This document shows positions 7,703-8,509 of a DNA stretch of 8,509 bases, in pieces. Source of the DNA: an uncultured Eggerthella sp. GTDB lineage: Bacteria; Actinomycetota; Coriobacteriia; Coriobacteriales; Eggerthellaceae. The notes under the pieces were generated by a model that had not been told where the DNA came from, searched no databases, and saw only the letters and a program-made list of their open reading frames with translations. The stretch spans positions 1 to 8,509 of the forward strand of contig CABQIW010000047.1 in the NCBI GenBank assembly GCA_902464295.1, in the 5' to 3' direction. Every line of letters starts with the position of its first letter. The first letter of the stretch is position 1. A program made the position numbers and the translations under genes.

Positions 7703-8509
7703 ACGCACCGACATCAATACCATCCTCGTGATCGGCTCAGGCCCGATCGTCATCGGGCAAGCCTGCGAGTTCGACTACTCCGGCGCACAGGCGTGCAAGG
7801 TGCTCAAAGAAGAGGGCTATCGCGTAGTGCTCGTGAACAGCAACCCCGCCACTATCATGACCGACCCCGATCTGGTCGACCGCACGTATGTCGAGCCTAT
7901 CACCTCCGAATTCATCGAGAAGATCATCGAACGCGAAAAACCTGATGCGCTGCTCGCGACCCTTGGTGGCCAGACAGCCCTCAATGCTGCGGTGGAGCTT
8001 GCTGAATCAGGCATACTCGATAAGAACGGTGTGGAACTGATCGGCTGCGATCTTGCCGCTATCCAAAAGGGCGAGAACCGCAAGCTCTTCAACGAGGCCA
8101 TGGCTGAGATCGGGGTGGAGACCGCGCGTGGCGATTACGCCTACTCGGTCGATCAGGCGCTCGAAATCGCATCTTCGATCGGCTATCCGGTTATCTTGCG
8201 CCCTTCGTTCACCTTAGGTGGCGCGGGCGGCGGCGCAGCAACGAACCCCGAAGAGCTGGAGCGCATCGTCTCGCAGGGACTTGAGCTTTCCCCCATCGGC
8301 GAAGTGCTCGTTGAAGAGAGCATCATGGGCTGGAAAGAATACGAGATGGAGGTCATGCGCGATGGCGCAGGCAACGGCATCATCGTCTGCTCGATCGAGA
8401 ACCTCGACCCTATGGGCGTGCACACCGGCGATTCGATCACGGTCGCCCCAGCGCAGACCCTCTCCGATATCGAATACCAGCGCCTGCGCGTGGCATCGCT
8501 TGCCATCCT
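7695..8509 (+). CDS. carB: Carbamoyl-phosphate synthase large subunit, N-terminal part, 3' end outside window
   Basis: 271 complete codons are present out of about 1,070 expected for the family. This part is the first (carboxyphosphate) ATP-grasp unit, which phosphorylates bicarbonate so that ammonia from CarA can react to carbamate. Visible are the pre-ATP-grasp motif IGSGPIVIGQACEFDYSG (13-30), NSNPATIMTDP (48-58), LGGQTALN (90-97), the ATP-binding loop RPSFTLGGAGGG (169-180), and GWKEYEMEVMRD (212-223), ENLDPMGVHTGDS (235-247) and VAPAQTL (250-256). R129, R169, E215 and H243 fall at the same numbers as the known nucleotide-binding residues of the E. coli enzyme, which also supports the ATG at 7695 as the true start. 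No frame break is seen up to the edge. Confidence 0.97.
   Translation, partial: MPKRTDINTILVIGSGPIVIGQACEFDYSGAQACKVLKEEGYRVVLVNSNPATIMTDPDLVDRTYVEPITSEFIEKIIEREKPDALLATLGGQTALNAAVELAESGILDKNGVELIGCDLAAIQKGENRKLFNEAMAEIGVETARGDYAYSVDQALEIASSIGYPVILRPSFTLGGAGGGAATNPEELERIVSQGLELSPIGEVLVEESIMGWKEYEMEVMRDGAGNGIIVCSIENLDPMGVHTGDSITVAPAQTLSDIEYQRLRVASLAI

Overview
The window is a GC-rich stretch (roughly 60% by eye) of ordinary core nitrogen metabolism. All five genes lie on the + strand: the 3' half of gltB, complete gltD, a complete type III glutamine synthetase gene, complete carA, and the 5' quarter of carB. I see no tRNA, rRNA, mobile element, CRISPR array, phage gene or defence gene. The many long minus-strand frames are shadows of strongly GC-biased genes. 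The gene set, GC-biased codon use, the GSIII-type glutamine synthetase and the clostridial-looking GltD suggest a high-GC anaerobic gut-type actinomycete such as a member of the Coriobacteriia. That assignment is inference; no marker gene in the window proves it.

Layout. Positions 1-2216 hold the synthase half of GltB (FMN barrel, 3Fe-4S cysteines, C-terminal GXGXG domain), cut by the left edge. After 2 nt comes gltD (2219-3664), the NADPH/FAD/Fe-S small subunit, so gltBD is one operon. The 188-bp gap 3665-3852 contains a weak stem-loop, a cluster of repeated and inverted motifs that includes a GAAAC-N6-GTTAC element, and a 7-bp hairpin just before the ribosome site of the next gene. Positions 3853-5997 encode the 714-aa GSIII. 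The 184-bp gap 5998-6181 holds two strong hairpins, a third alternative small hairpin and an imperfect stem-loop, followed by carA (6182-7702, GTG start). carB begins 8 bp before the end of carA and runs off the right edge.

Function. GSIII makes glutamine from glutamate and ammonium. GltBD uses glutamine and 2-oxoglutarate to make two glutamates. CarAB uses glutamine, bicarbonate and 2 ATP to make carbamoyl phosphate for pyrimidines and arginine. The window is therefore a glutamine production and consumption cluster.

I found no new biological system. What deserves a second look is modest: an enlarged CarA with an N-terminal tail, an insertion of about 40 residues inside the glutaminase domain and a C-terminal tail; a carA leader in which a hairpin presents a 7-nt sequence complementary to the carA ribosome site; the dyad and GlnR-like motif upstream of the glutamine synthetase gene; and an atypical C-terminal signature in GltD.
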